NCBI GenBank assembly: GCA_019420065.1
Contig: JAHZHX010000001.1
Span: forward strand, 1 to 64,000
Direction of reading: 5' to 3'
From: Clostridiales bacterium
GTDB taxonomy: Bacteria > Bacillota > Clostridia > Christensenellales > Aristaeellaceae
Length of the DNA stretch: 64,000 bases
Part shown: one piece after another, positions 51,167 through 59,372 of the stretch
Position numbering within the stretch: position 1 is the stretch's first letter
Layout: every line of letters begins with the position of its first letter
Position numbers and translations under genes: made by a program
The notes under the pieces: model-generated
The model's database searches: none
What the model was told of the DNA's origin: nothing
The model's input: the letters and a program-made list of their open reading frames with translations, nothing else

Positions 51167-52024
51167 ATGCTGTATGTAGTTGCAACCCCGATTGGTAATT
51201 TGGGAGATATGAGTCCGCGCGCGGTGGAGACGCTGAAAAAGGCCGACCTGATTGCTGCGGAAGATACGCGCATGACGATGAAACTGACGCAGCATTTTGG
51301 CATTGAAACGCCGCTTACCAGCTGTCATCGCCACAATGAATTCGGCAAAGCGCAGCAGCTTGTGCGCAGGATGGCGGAAGAGGGGATCAGTATTGCCCTG
51401 GTAACGGATGCGGGCACGCCAGCCATTTCCGATCCGGGCACATATCTGGTGCGCTTGGCGGCTGAAGCAGGGATTGAGGTGGTGGCCGTTCCCGGACCAA
51501 CCGCTATGGCCAGCGCGATCTCGGTATCTGGTATTGACGCGGACGAATTCACCTTCCTGGGCTTTTTGCCGCGTGAAAAAAAGGACCTGCGGGCGGCGCT
51601 GAGCGATGCGGCTTCGCGCCTTCAGGCGGCAATCATTCACGAATCGCCTTATCGGGTGCTGGATACAATGGCGACGGTCGCGGAGCTGCTGCCGCAGACC
51701 TATGTGAGCGTCAGCTGCGATTTGACAAAGCTGCATGAATTGACGCTGCGCGGCAACGTTTGCGATGTGCTGGCGCGGATGCGGGCGAACGAGAAAACGG
51801 AAAAGGGCGAATACTGCATTGTACTGGATTTTCGGGCGGTTCCGCGCAAAGAAACGGAGCAGGCGCTCAATCTGTGCATGGAAGCGCAGCTGCTGGACGC
51901 AATGCTGTCCGGCCTTGACATGCGCGCGGCGTCACAGAAGCTGATCTCCATGGGTGCGCGCAAGAATGCCGTTTACGCCGCGTCGCTGAATTTGAAAAAA
52001 ATGCTGCGCGACGGCGAAGAATAA
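51167..52024 (+). CDS. rsmI: 16S rRNA (cytidine1402-2'-O)-methyltransferase
   Basis: RsmI adds the 2'-O-methyl group at C1402, the same residue methylated by RsmH. The 285-residue tetrapyrrole-methylase-fold protein shows VATPIGNLGDMSPRAVE, AEDTRMTMKL, VTDAGTPAISDPG and GPTAMASAI. Full length. The pairing rsmH-rsmI makes a small cluster for the dimethylation m4Cm1402. Confidence 0.95.
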   Translation: MLYVVATPIGNLGDMSPRAVETLKKADLIAAEDTRMTMKLTQHFGIETPLTSCHRHNEFGKAQQLVRRMAEEGISIALVTDAGTPAISDPGTYLVRLAAEAGIEVVAVPGPTAMASAISVSGIDADEFTFLGFLPREKKDLRAALSDAASRLQAAIIHESPYRVLDTMATVAELLPQTYVSVSCDLTKLHELTLRGNVCDVLARMRANEKTEKGEYCIVLDFRAVPRKETEQALNLCMEAQLLDAMLSGLDMRAASQKLISMGARKNAVYAASLNLKKMLRDGEE

Positions 52025-52049
52025 TACATTTTCTGTACAGCTGCACGCT

Positions 52050-52078
52050 TTGACAAGGGATGGCAGCGGTGCTATAAT
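52050..52078 (+). promoter_or_regulatory. Promoter of the panT-coaX genes
   Basis: TTGACA (52050-52055), a 17-base spacer, and TATAAT (52073-52078), a consensus promoter just after rsmI. Confidence 0.85.
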
Positions 52079-52084
52079 AATCCA

Positions 52085-52145
52085 CGTCGATACCCGGAAG
52101 GGGTCGAACAAAACGAAACTGCGGACATTTCGTCAGGTATCTTTA
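52085..52145 (+). ncRNA. Structured leader RNA before the pantothenate transporter gene (riboswitch candidate)
   Basis: GATACC (52089-52094) can pair with GGTATC (52136-52141), enclosing a second stem ACGAAA/TTTCGT (52113-52118 with 52128-52133, 9-base loop CTGCGGACA) and a CCC-GGAA-GGG element. No ORF is present. It lies at the very 5' end of the transcript for panT-coaX, as the pan motif RNA lies before pantothenate genes in Firmicutes. I could not check it against that consensus. Confidence 0.5.
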
Positions 52146-52169
52146 TGAACTTGAACGGAGGAAGGAAAA

Positions 52170-52778
52170 ATGAATAACAGAAAAAAACTCTACCGCATGA
52201 CGGCTGCGGCGCTTTTGATGGCGCTGGTGTTTTTGTTGGGGATGACGCCGCTGGGCCTGATTCCTCTGGGCTTCATCAATGTGACCATTCTGTGCGTGCC
52301 GGTGATCGTGGGCACCATTTTGCTGGGTCTGCGCAGCGGCTTGCTGCTTGGTTTGTGCTTTGGCACGGCCAGCACGCTGAGCATGCTTGGCATGTCGATG
52401 ACGCCGCCGTCCGCATTGGCCTCGGCACTTTTTGCCGCGTCGCCGTTCTGTGCGGTGTTTATGTGCTATGTGCCGCGCCTGCTTGTGCCGGTGGTAGCAC
52501 ATTATGTATATCAAGCACTGCGCAGCGGTAAGAAAGCCAAATTTGGTGCCATGCCCGCGGCGGCGTTCCTGGGCTCGGTTACAAATACGGTACTGTATTT
52601 GGGACTGATGCTTTTGTTCTATGTACTTTACGGACTGGATTCGGCTAAAATTCTTGCGCTCATTGCCGGAACGGGGCTGATTGCCGGCGGATGCGAGGCA
52701 GTGGCGGCGGCACTGATTACAACCCCGATAGTGGCGGCGCTCAGGAAAACATCCTTGCGCGTATACTTTTGCGATTGA
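52170..52778 (+). CDS. ECF transporter S component, probably for pantothenate (PanT-like)
   Basis: A 202-residue membrane protein with five or six hydrophobic helices, starting MNNRKKLYRMTAAALLMALVFLLGM, the usual N-terminus of substrate-binding subunits of energy-coupling factor transporters. The pantothenate assignment is by context: the next gene, 11 bases away, is coaX. It would share the EcfA-EcfT module encoded elsewhere. The ribosome site is CGGAGGAAGG. Confidence 0.82.
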   Translation: MNNRKKLYRMTAAALLMALVFLLGMTPLGLIPLGFINVTILCVPVIVGTILLGLRSGLLLGLCFGTASTLSMLGMSMTPPSALASALFAASPFCAVFMCYVPRLLVPVVAHYVYQALRSGKKAKFGAMPAAAFLGSVTNTVLYLGLMLLFYVLYGLDSAKILALIAGTGLIAGGCEAVAAALITTPIVAALRKTSLRVYFCD

Positions 52779-52789
52779 CGGAGGAAGTT

Positions 52790-53563
52790 ATGATCTTTAC
52801 CATGGATGTGGGCAACACAAACATTAAAATGGGGCTTTTTAATGGCAAAGAGCTTGTCCGCTATTGGCGTTTGTCCACAAACCGCACCAGTACCAGCGAT
52901 GAATACGGCATTTTGGCAACCAGCCTTTTTCAGAGCGCGGGACTGAGCCGCGACCAGGTAAGCGGGATCATGATTTCCAGCGTTGTGCCGTCCGTTAATT
53001 TTACGATCGAGCACATGTGCAATGATTATTTTGGCCTTACGCCCAAATTTGTTGTTCCGGGAATCAAAACGGGGATCAATATTCAGTACGACAATCCGCG
53101 CGCTTTGGGCAGCGACCGCATATGCAACGCGGTAGCGGCGCACGCCTGCTATGGCTCCCCTTGCATCTATATTGATTTTGGCACGGCGACGACCTTTGGC
53201 GTGGTGGACGGCAAGGGCACGTTTGTGGGCGGATGCATCTGCCCTGGTATCAAGATCGCCAGCGAGGCGTTGGTGCGCGGCACTTCGAAGCTGCCAAACT
53301 TTGAACTGGTCAAGCCTGAAAGCGTGATTGGCAAAAATACGGTAACCAACTTGCAGGCAGGCATGTTTTACGGATATGTCGGTCAGGTGGAATATCTTGT
53401 CAATAAAATGAAGCGCGAAATGAAACGCGAGGACGCCAAGGTTGTTGCGACCGGCGGTATGGCACGGATGATTGCTTCGGAAACGCCTGTGATCGATCAA
53501 GTGGATGGTTTGCTGACATTGAAGGGCTTGCGGCTGATTTATGAGCGCAACGCGGAAGCATAA
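52790..53563 (+). CDS. coaX: Type III pantothenate kinase
   Basis: The first step of coenzyme A synthesis from pantothenate. The 257-residue ASKHA-fold kinase shows DVGNTNIKMGLF (residues 6-17), GSDRICNAVAAHACYG, DFGTATTFGVVD and GGCICPGI. The ATG at 52790 follows ACGGAGGAAG. Together with the S component upstream it forms an import-and-trap unit for pantothenate. Confidence 0.95.
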   Translation: MIFTMDVGNTNIKMGLFNGKELVRYWRLSTNRTSTSDEYGILATSLFQSAGLSRDQVSGIMISSVVPSVNFTIEHMCNDYFGLTPKFVVPGIKTGINIQYDNPRALGSDRICNAVAAHACYGSPCIYIDFGTATTFGVVDGKGTFVGGCICPGIKIASEALVRGTSKLPNFELVKPESVIGKNTVTNLQAGMFYGYVGQVEYLVNKMKREMKREDAKVVATGGMARMIASETPVIDQVDGLLTLKGLRLIYERNAEA

Positions 53564-53584
53564 AACGAAATACAATAAAAAAGG

Positions 53585-53615
53585 GGCGCTGCATGGGTAT
53601 GCAGCGCCTCAATTT
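53585..53615. terminator. Bidirectional terminator between coaX and the second dac gene
   Basis: A perfect 10-base-pair stem (GGCGCTGCAT with ATGCAGCGCC) and 4-base loop. The minus-strand side is followed by CCTTTTTT; the plus side by TCAATTTT. Confidence 0.8.
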
Positions 53616-53621
53616 TGTATT

Positions 53622-55034
53622 TTAGCGGTAATAACGGCCGATGGGGCGAACCGGTCTGCGGCGCGGACGCTTGCTTCTGAAACCAAACAGTCGCTTTATG
53701 CCAAATACCAGCAAGACGATAACGGCGATCACGGCAGCGAAAAAAAGGAAAATTTCAACCGTAAATCGCGGAAACGGATTTGCATCATTGATGGTATTGG
53801 TAATGATTTCATCCAGAGAAGGAACGCCCAGATAGCGGCGGGCAACGCTGCGCGAGGCCAGCAGCTCATATTCAATGGGCTCGCCGGCTTCGGGATAATA
53901 TGTCAGCGTAGCCATGACCTCGCCGGCTTCGATAGGCGCGACGGGATCGCGCACATATTCGATGGAAACAAGGTCATTAAAATTTGAAACCAGATAATTG
54001 AGACGACCGTTGAGGGTAACGATGGAATCGCCGGTGGAGGAACTGAGCTTGTTCAGCGTCAACTCCAGCTGGCCGCGGCCGGGATCGTCCAGCGCATATT
54101 TGCTGACTTCCAGCACCTTGGGACTCATGGCATACAATTCGGATACCGATGTGCTGACGTACTGCGAAAAACCATATTCCATCAGGCGGCGGGTGTCGCG
54201 CCAGGCCGTTGAATAGCTGCTGCTGTGAAAAACCACGGAAATGAACGAGACCCCGTTTTTCGTGGCAGAACCGACAAAACAGTTTCCCGCGTTTGAGGTA
54301 TAGCCGGTTTTGATGCCGTTGGCATATTGATAGTAAGACGAGGAGGAGGAATCCCCGAAAAATTCATTCATGCGGGAGGTCAGCGTGCGCTCGCGGTATA
54401 CATTGCTGCGCGGCAACACATAGCGAACCGTGCCTGCAATATCACGGAAGGTCTCATCCTGCATTGCTTCCCGGGCGATCATGGCCATATCACGCGCGGA
54501 GGTATAATGATCGTCGTTATGCAGACCGTTCGGGTTGACAAAATGAGTGTTTGTGCAGCCGATGGAAGCGGCGTACTGGTTCATCAGTTCTACGAAAGCC
54601 GGGATGGAACCGCTGATCGTTTCTGCAATGAGGTTTGCGCCCTCATTGCCGGAACGCACCATGGTGGCATATAGCAGATCCTGAAAATTGATTTCTTCTC
54701 CCTGCGCCAATGGAATGGTTGAGGAATCCGAATCGATCTGCAGGCAGGTATCGCTGGTAACCACGGTCTGTTCGGGATTTCCCAACAGTACGCCCAGAAA
54801 CGTAGTCAGTATTTTGGTGGTGGAAGCGGGGAACATCCTCGCGTCGGCATTTTTTTCATATACCACCATGCCGGTATTCAGCTCGACAAGAATGGCCGCG
54901 GTGGCATCCAAGTCCACATCGTTAAGCGACTCAGGATGATTGCTGTCGTAATTTGTTCCGGTTGCCAGCGCGGGTATGCACAAAAGCGCCGACAAAAGCA
55001 ATGTCAGCAGCAGGCAAGTGAAGCGCTTCAGCAT
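53622..55034 (-). CDS. D-alanyl-D-alanine carboxypeptidase (serine type) with C-terminal membrane anchor
   Basis: A 470-residue penicillin-binding protein. It has a signal peptide (MLKRFTCLLLTLLLSALLCIPALA), S71-TTK, S128-GN and KTG at 242-244. A late membrane helix lies at about residues 430-452, followed by a very basic tail. The two-ended anchoring differs from the dacF-like protein at 20153. The ATG at 55034 follows CGGAGGATACC. It stands alone, with a weak promoter (TGTACA-17-TAAAAT) just upstream on the minus strand. Confidence 0.92.
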   Translation of the reverse strand: MLKRFTCLLLTLLLSALLCIPALATGTNYDSNHPESLNDVDLDATAAILVELNTGMVVYEKNADARMFPASTTKILTTFLGVLLGNPEQTVVTSDTCLQIDSDSSTIPLAQGEEINFQDLLYATMVRSGNEGANLIAETISGSIPAFVELMNQYAASIGCTNTHFVNPNGLHNDDHYTSARDMAMIAREAMQDETFRDIAGTVRYVLPRSNVYRERTLTSRMNEFFGDSSSSSYYQYANGIKTGYTSNAGNCFVGSATKNGVSFISVVFHSSSYSTAWRDTRRLMEYGFSQYVSTSVSELYAMSPKVLEVSKYALDDPGRGQLELTLNKLSSSTGDSIVTLNGRLNYLVSNFNDLVSIEYVRDPVAPIEAGEVMATLTYYPEAGEPIEYELLASRSVARRYLGVPSLDEIITNTINDANPFPRFTVEIFLFFAAVIAVIVLLVFGIKRLFGFRSKRPRRRPVRPIGRYYR

Positions 55035-55109
55035 AATGGTATCCTCCGAGTAAATGTACCGTATCATTTTACCACAAAGCCGGCTGGATGTACAGGCCTG
55101 CGCTTTTTG

Positions 55110-56276
55110 TCAGCATATGACAGGCTTTGCACGGTAAAGCAGACCAAACGGCTGTCGCGCGCCCAGCGACCATAAATCGGCAGCGCGAGCGTCCAGCAAT
55201 CTTTCCGGGGCGGCATCCTTGCGGGCGAGAGAGGGGCAGAGCGATAGCCCGCGGTCCTGCGCGGCCCGCAAAAGCCCTGAAGCATCTCGTCTGAAGCCTA
55301 AAATGTAAGCATAACCAGGAATGGAAGACAGCATGCGCGCGTCCGTATGCATCAGCAGATGCGTCAGCAGGCGGCTGACGCGGGCATATGGATAACGCTT
55401 GCTGCGAATAGCCTGAATCATTTCGTCCCGCGTCAAGCAGTCGCTTGCACGGCAGAAACGGTTTTCCAATCCTTCGGAAAGGTCCGGCAGGCGAAAGGGC
55501 GGGGCGGCGGTACGTATTTCCCAGCGCAGCAAAGGATCCAGCGCCTGCGGAAAATGGACTGCGTTTTCCGTATACGCATGCCGGAGAATCCGATAAGCGG
55601 CGGCGGGCATGAACTTTTGCACGGCGTGCCATTGCTCGTTGAGAAGTGCGCGACGGACAGCGGTCGCGGAGGGCATACCGCATTCGTCAGGCAGCTCCTT
55701 TGCGTGGTATGCTCCGACGCGCGGGACGGGAAGCAGCGTCAGCTCCGCTTTTAAACGCAGATTGGCCCGGGCGTAGCAGATTGCCAGCAGCGTATTTGGC
55801 TGCGCCAACGTAATAGGCGGACAGGAAAGAACGGCGGCAAGCGCTTCGCCCTGGGCGCGCGGGTATGACAGCCCGTCGTCCAGCTTTTGCCGCAGCAGAT
55901 GTGAAAAATCCGGCGTAGGGGCTTCGAGCAGGGTGGCGGCGCGCAAATAGACCGCCTCTCCGCCTGGCTCGATGCCAAAGGAAAGCGTATCCGCACCCGC
56001 GCGCTTGAGAATGCTGACCCCGCCCAGCGCAAAACGTTCAGCGTCACAGACCGAAAAGGAATAGGGCAGCCCCAGAACGACGTCCGCGCCGGAGACAAGG
56101 GCCATTTCCGCCCGGCAGTGCGGAGAAAAAAGCGCAGGCATGCCCCGCTGGGTAAAGAAACAACTGATCGCACAGATCAGGCGCTCTGCGCCGGAGCGGC
56201 GGCGCGCTTCTGCCATTTGCCAGGCATGCCCGTTATGCAGCGGGTCGTATTCGGCAATAATACCGCAGATATGCAT
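55110..56276 (-). CDS. tmcAL: tRNA(Met) cytidine acetate ligase TmcAL
   Basis: TmcAL (YlbM) makes N4-acetylcytidine at the wobble base of elongator tRNA-Met using acetate and ATP. The 388 residues begin GIIAEYDPLHNGH, with the HxGH-type nucleotidylyltransferase motif at 14-17, and continue with GLPYSFSVCDAERFA. The C-terminal half is the tRNA-binding helical region. It follows the nucleotidyltransferase gene after four bases. Confidence 0.92.
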   Translation of the reverse strand: MHICGIIAEYDPLHNGHAWQMAEARRRSGAERLICAISCFFTQRGMPALFSPHCRAEMALVSGADVVLGLPYSFSVCDAERFALGGVSILKRAGADTLSFGIEPGGEAVYLRAATLLEAPTPDFSHLLRQKLDDGLSYPRAQGEALAAVLSCPPITLAQPNTLLAICYARANLRLKAELTLLPVPRVGAYHAKELPDECGMPSATAVRRALLNEQWHAVQKFMPAAAYRILRHAYTENAVHFPQALDPLLRWEIRTAAPPFRLPDLSEGLENRFCRASDCLTRDEMIQAIRSKRYPYARVSRLLTHLLMHTDARMLSSIPGYAYILGFRRDASGLLRAAQDRGLSLCPSLARKDAAPERLLDARAADLWSLGARQPFGLLYRAKPVIC

Positions 56277-56280
56277 GAAA

Positions 56281-57204
56281 TCAGTCTGAGAGCTTTTGGG
56301 GATATACGCCTGCGTCGTGCAGCTTTTTCAGCTCCTGCTGCACATAAGGCTTGTCCTGCGGATAGGTGATGCCAAACCATACCGCTTTGGTAGAGAGCAC
56401 GTGAACCCGCAGAGCGCCCTCATGCATCATGTCGTCAACCATGACCGGCAGCAAACATTCGCTCTTGATATCGTCCGCGCTGCGGGTGCGCAGAAAATGC
56501 TCAAAATATGCATGCATGTCGGCAAAAATGGAGGGCAGGCAGCCCCAGAAATTCATGGAAACCAGCGCTTCGGGATCGAGCACGATGCCCGCAGGATCGG
56601 AAGCGGTATCCCGGATCGTGCCGTCGGCAAAGGGTTGGATCTTGAACGTCTCGGTAACGCTGGTGAGCATGCCATTTTGATGTCCGCAAATACCGCGGGT
56701 AACGGTGCCGTTTTCGCTGACGGTGTTTTTCAGATAGTAGCCAACTATGGCGGCTTCTCCATCCCGCAAACGCTGCAGGCAGTCGTGCATGGAGGCATAA
56801 GCGTCTACGCCGTAGTAATCGTCGGCGTTGACGATGGCAAACGGCTCGCTGACGTATTTTTCCGCGCACAAAACAGCGTGTACGGTTCCAAAGGGTTTGA
56901 CGCGCTCGGAGGGCACTGAATAAAAAGAGGGGAGACTGCCAAAATCCTGAATAGCGTAGCAAACTTCAATCGGGGAACCGTCTGCCGTTTTGCAGGACGC
57001 AACCAGTCCGCCGCACAGCTTTTCGATCAGGGATTGCATGTCGGGTTTAACCACAAACACAAATTTGGAAAAGCCGGCGCGCACAGCATCAAAAATGGAG
57101 TATTCCATCAGCATTTCGTGATTGGGGCCAATGCCTTCCGTCTGCTTATTTCCGCCGTAGCGGCTGCCTAAACCTGCGGCCATGATAACAAGCGTCGTTT
57201 TCAT
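56281..57204 (-). CDS. Nucleotidyltransferase (NDP-sugar pyrophosphorylase fold)
   Basis: A 307-residue GT-A-fold nucleotidyltransferase: VIMAAGLGSRYGGNKQ at the N-terminus, a NADDYYG metal-binding motif near residue 125, and a mid-region VSMNFWGCLPSIF. It resembles sugar-phosphate nucleotidyltransferases, but the sugar is not evident and no glycan genes lie nearby. Its own promoter lies at 57259-57287; tmcAL is co-transcribed. Confidence 0.85.
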   Translation of the reverse strand: MKTTLVIMAAGLGSRYGGNKQTEGIGPNHEMLMEYSIFDAVRAGFSKFVFVVKPDMQSLIEKLCGGLVASCKTADGSPIEVCYAIQDFGSLPSFYSVPSERVKPFGTVHAVLCAEKYVSEPFAIVNADDYYGVDAYASMHDCLQRLRDGEAAIVGYYLKNTVSENGTVTRGICGHQNGMLTSVTETFKIQPFADGTIRDTASDPAGIVLDPEALVSMNFWGCLPSIFADMHAYFEHFLRTRSADDIKSECLLPVMVDDMMHEGALRVHVLSTKAVWFGITYPQDKPYVQQELKKLHDAGVYPQKLSD

Positions 57205-57258
57205 CCGTAAAACCTCCTTGAAAGACGTTTGTGCATTTGTTCGGTAACCATCCGCTTT

Positions 57259-57287
57259 AGTATACTACATAATTGCGGGTTTGTCAT
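57259..57287 (-). promoter_or_regulatory. Promoter of the nucleotidyltransferase-tmcAL genes
   Basis: On the minus strand ATGACA (57282-57287), a 17-base spacer, and TATACT (57259-57264). Confidence 0.65.
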
Positions 57288-57378
57288 GCATTTGTTTTAT
57301 TTGTCGGCCTTCAGCGGCAATGGTTACTTTGCACAGAAAAAAAAGGCAATTTTCTTATTAAAATTTTTGATTTTCGAC

Positions 57379-57407
57379 TTGCGCGCGCCTCCAAGGCAGG
57401 GTAAAAT
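57379..57407 (+). promoter_or_regulatory. Promoter candidate for tilS-hpt
   Basis: TTGCGC (57379-57384), a 17-base spacer, and TAAAAT (57402-57407). Transcription from here would start near 57414, after all the longer tilS readings. Confidence 0.5.
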
Positions 57408-57432
57408 AAAGAATGTTATGGATGGGATTACC

Positions 57433-58725
57433 ATGTTGACGGAAGGCGTGCGGCAAAGCTATGACCGCGTCGGCCGTCCGTGCAAAGTGCTTGCTGCATT
57501 GTCCGGCGGCGCGGATTCGGTTGCGCTGCTTTTGCTTTTGAAAGAGCTGCAAAGGGAGTGCAGAATGGAGCTTGCCGCTGTGCATGTTAATCATGGCCTG
57601 CGGCAGAACGCGGCGGAGGACGAGCGCTTTTGCCGGCAGCTGTGCGAAAGATATCGGATAACGCTTATCGTAAAGCATGTGCATGTGCGGCGCATTGGCA
57701 GCCTGGAAGCGGCGGCGCGGGAGGCGCGCTATGCTGCGTTTGCGGAGGCAATGCGGGAAGCGGGCGCGAAGGTATTGGCGCTGGCGCATCATATGGACGA
57801 CCAGGCGGAGACCGTGATGCTGCATCTGCTGCACGGCGCCGGAGGCGGAGGACTTGGCGGCATGCGCGAGATGAGCGGCGCTTACTGGCGGCCGCTGCTT
57901 TTTGTTCGCCGCGTCGAGCTGCGCAGGGCGCTGGAAGCCCGGAAACAGGATTGGCGCGAGGATGAAAGCAATGGCGATCAGGCTTTTGCCCGCAATGCCA
58001 TTCGCGCGCAGCTGATGCCGGCGATGGAACGGTTGGCGCCGCAGGCGGTCGCATCTCTGTGCCGGACAAGCGAGATCATGCAGGCTGAAAACGATTGCCT
58101 GGAACGGATTGCGGAAAGCTTTTGCGCGGAGAATGGCGGGAAGGGCGCGCATTGTTTTTTGATGGCGGAGCCGCTGCGCGGGCAGCCGCTGGCGATTCAG
58201 CGGCGGGTGCTGCGCCGTTATGCCGCATCGCGGGGGCTTTTGCTGGAATTTGCGCATGTGGAACGGCTGCGGAAGCTGCTGGAACGAGAGAACGGCGCCA
58301 TGGAGAATCTGCCCCAGGGCTGGCGCGCGCTGCGAACGTGCACGCGGCTGCATCTGCTGCCATTGCAAGAGGCTGAAAAAACGCTGAACGGACGCTTGAT
58401 AATGGAACCGTTTGCCGGAAATCCGGGAGACGGACAGCTGAAACAGGCAATTCCCGCAATGCTTTTGCCGGAAACGCAGCTTCGCACGCGCCGCCCAGGT
58501 GATTGTATCCAGCCTTTCGGCATGGAGGGCAGGCAGAAGCTGAAGGATTACATGATTGCCCGCGGGATTGACCGGCCTTTTCGGGATGATTGGCCGCTGC
58601 TGTGCCGGGGCGGCGAAGTGCTGTGGGTAATCGGCGTTGGCGCGTCGCAGAAGCTGCGCCTGGCCGAAACGGAAAAGGATGCTAAGCTGATGATTTTTTC
58701 GGGCGATTTGCCTGACAGAATATAG
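57433..58725 (+). CDS. tilS: tRNA(Ile)-lysidine synthetase
   Basis: TilS attaches lysine to C34 of the AUA-reading tRNA-Ile, an essential step for decoding. The 430 residues hold the PP-loop SGGADS at 24-29, VNHGLR near residue 53, AHHMDDQAETV near residue 118, and C-terminal TilS substrate-specificity domains (RTRRPGDCIQPFGM). I take the ATG at 57433; ATG 57418 is possible, but readings further upstream begin before the likely promoter. It leads the conserved tilS-hpt-ftsH cluster. Confidence 0.93.
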   Translation: MLTEGVRQSYDRVGRPCKVLAALSGGADSVALLLLLKELQRECRMELAAVHVNHGLRQNAAEDERFCRQLCERYRITLIVKHVHVRRIGSLEAAAREARYAAFAEAMREAGAKVLALAHHMDDQAETVMLHLLHGAGGGGLGGMREMSGAYWRPLLFVRRVELRRALEARKQDWREDESNGDQAFARNAIRAQLMPAMERLAPQAVASLCRTSEIMQAENDCLERIAESFCAENGGKGAHCFLMAEPLRGQPLAIQRRVLRRYAASRGLLLEFAHVERLRKLLERENGAMENLPQGWRALRTCTRLHLLPLQEAEKTLNGRLIMEPFAGNPGDGQLKQAIPAMLLPETQLRTRRPGDCIQPFGMEGRQKLKDYMIARGIDRPFRDDWPLLCRGGEVLWVIGVGASQKLRLAETEKDAKLMIFSGDLPDRI

Positions 58726-58736
58726 GAGGGGCACAA

Positions 58737-59294
58737 ATGAGCAAGAATTTTGCACAATATGAGGATCTGGAAAGCATTTTGCTGACGCGCGAGGAGATTG
58801 CCGAAAAGGTGAAAGCGCTGGGAAAGCGCATATCTGCCGATTATTGTGATAAAGCGCCGGTCGCCGTATGCATCCTGAAGGGCGCGTCGGTCTTTTTTGC
58901 CGATTTGCTGCGCGAGCTTGATCTGCCTGTGAGCATTGATTTTATGGGCGTTTCAAGTTATGGGAGCGGTACGGAATCCAGCGGCCATGTGCGTATGGTC
59001 AAGGATCTGGACTGCGATATCGCCGGGCGTGACGTGATTGTGGTGGAGGATATTGTGGACAGCGGCGTAACGCTTTCCTATATCAAGGAGGAGCTTTTGC
59101 GCCGCGGCGCAGCCAGCGTGCGCATTGCCACGCTGCTGGACAAGCCTGCCCGCCGCCGTACTGCGCTGACGGTGGAATATTCCTGCTTTGAGATTCCGGA
59201 TGCGTTCGTTGTGGGATATGGGCTGGATTATGACGAGCGCTATCGCAACCTGCCGGATATTGGCGTGCTTGCTCCGAGAATTTACGTAAAATAA
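58737..59294 (+). CDS. hpt: Hypoxanthine phosphoribosyltransferase
   Basis: A purine-salvage enzyme that converts hypoxanthine and guanine to IMP and GMP. The 185 residues contain the PRPP-binding loop VVEDIVDSGVTL at 102-113, the flexible loop with SSYG near 73, and the base-binding C-terminus with VGYGLDYDERYRNLP. AGGAGG precedes the ATG. It lies 11 bases after tilS. Confidence 0.96.
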   Translation: MSKNFAQYEDLESILLTREEIAEKVKALGKRISADYCDKAPVAVCILKGASVFFADLLRELDLPVSIDFMGVSSYGSGTESSGHVRMVKDLDCDIAGRDVIVVEDIVDSGVTLSYIKEELLRRGAASVRIATLLDKPARRRTALTVEYSCFEIPDAFVVGYGLDYDERYRNLPDIGVLAPRIYVK

Positions 59295-59307
59295 CGTCGG
59301 CACGGGT

Positions 59308-59337
59308 TTGCATTTCCATAACGCAGTATGGTATAAT
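59308..59337 (+). promoter_or_regulatory. Promoter candidate for ftsH
   Basis: TTGCAT (59308-59313), an 18-base spacer, and TATAAT (59332-59337), 36 bases before the ftsH start. Confidence 0.55.
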
Positions 59338-59372
59338 AAGGGTGTAGTGTTGTTTTAAGGAGGATTTGGCCT

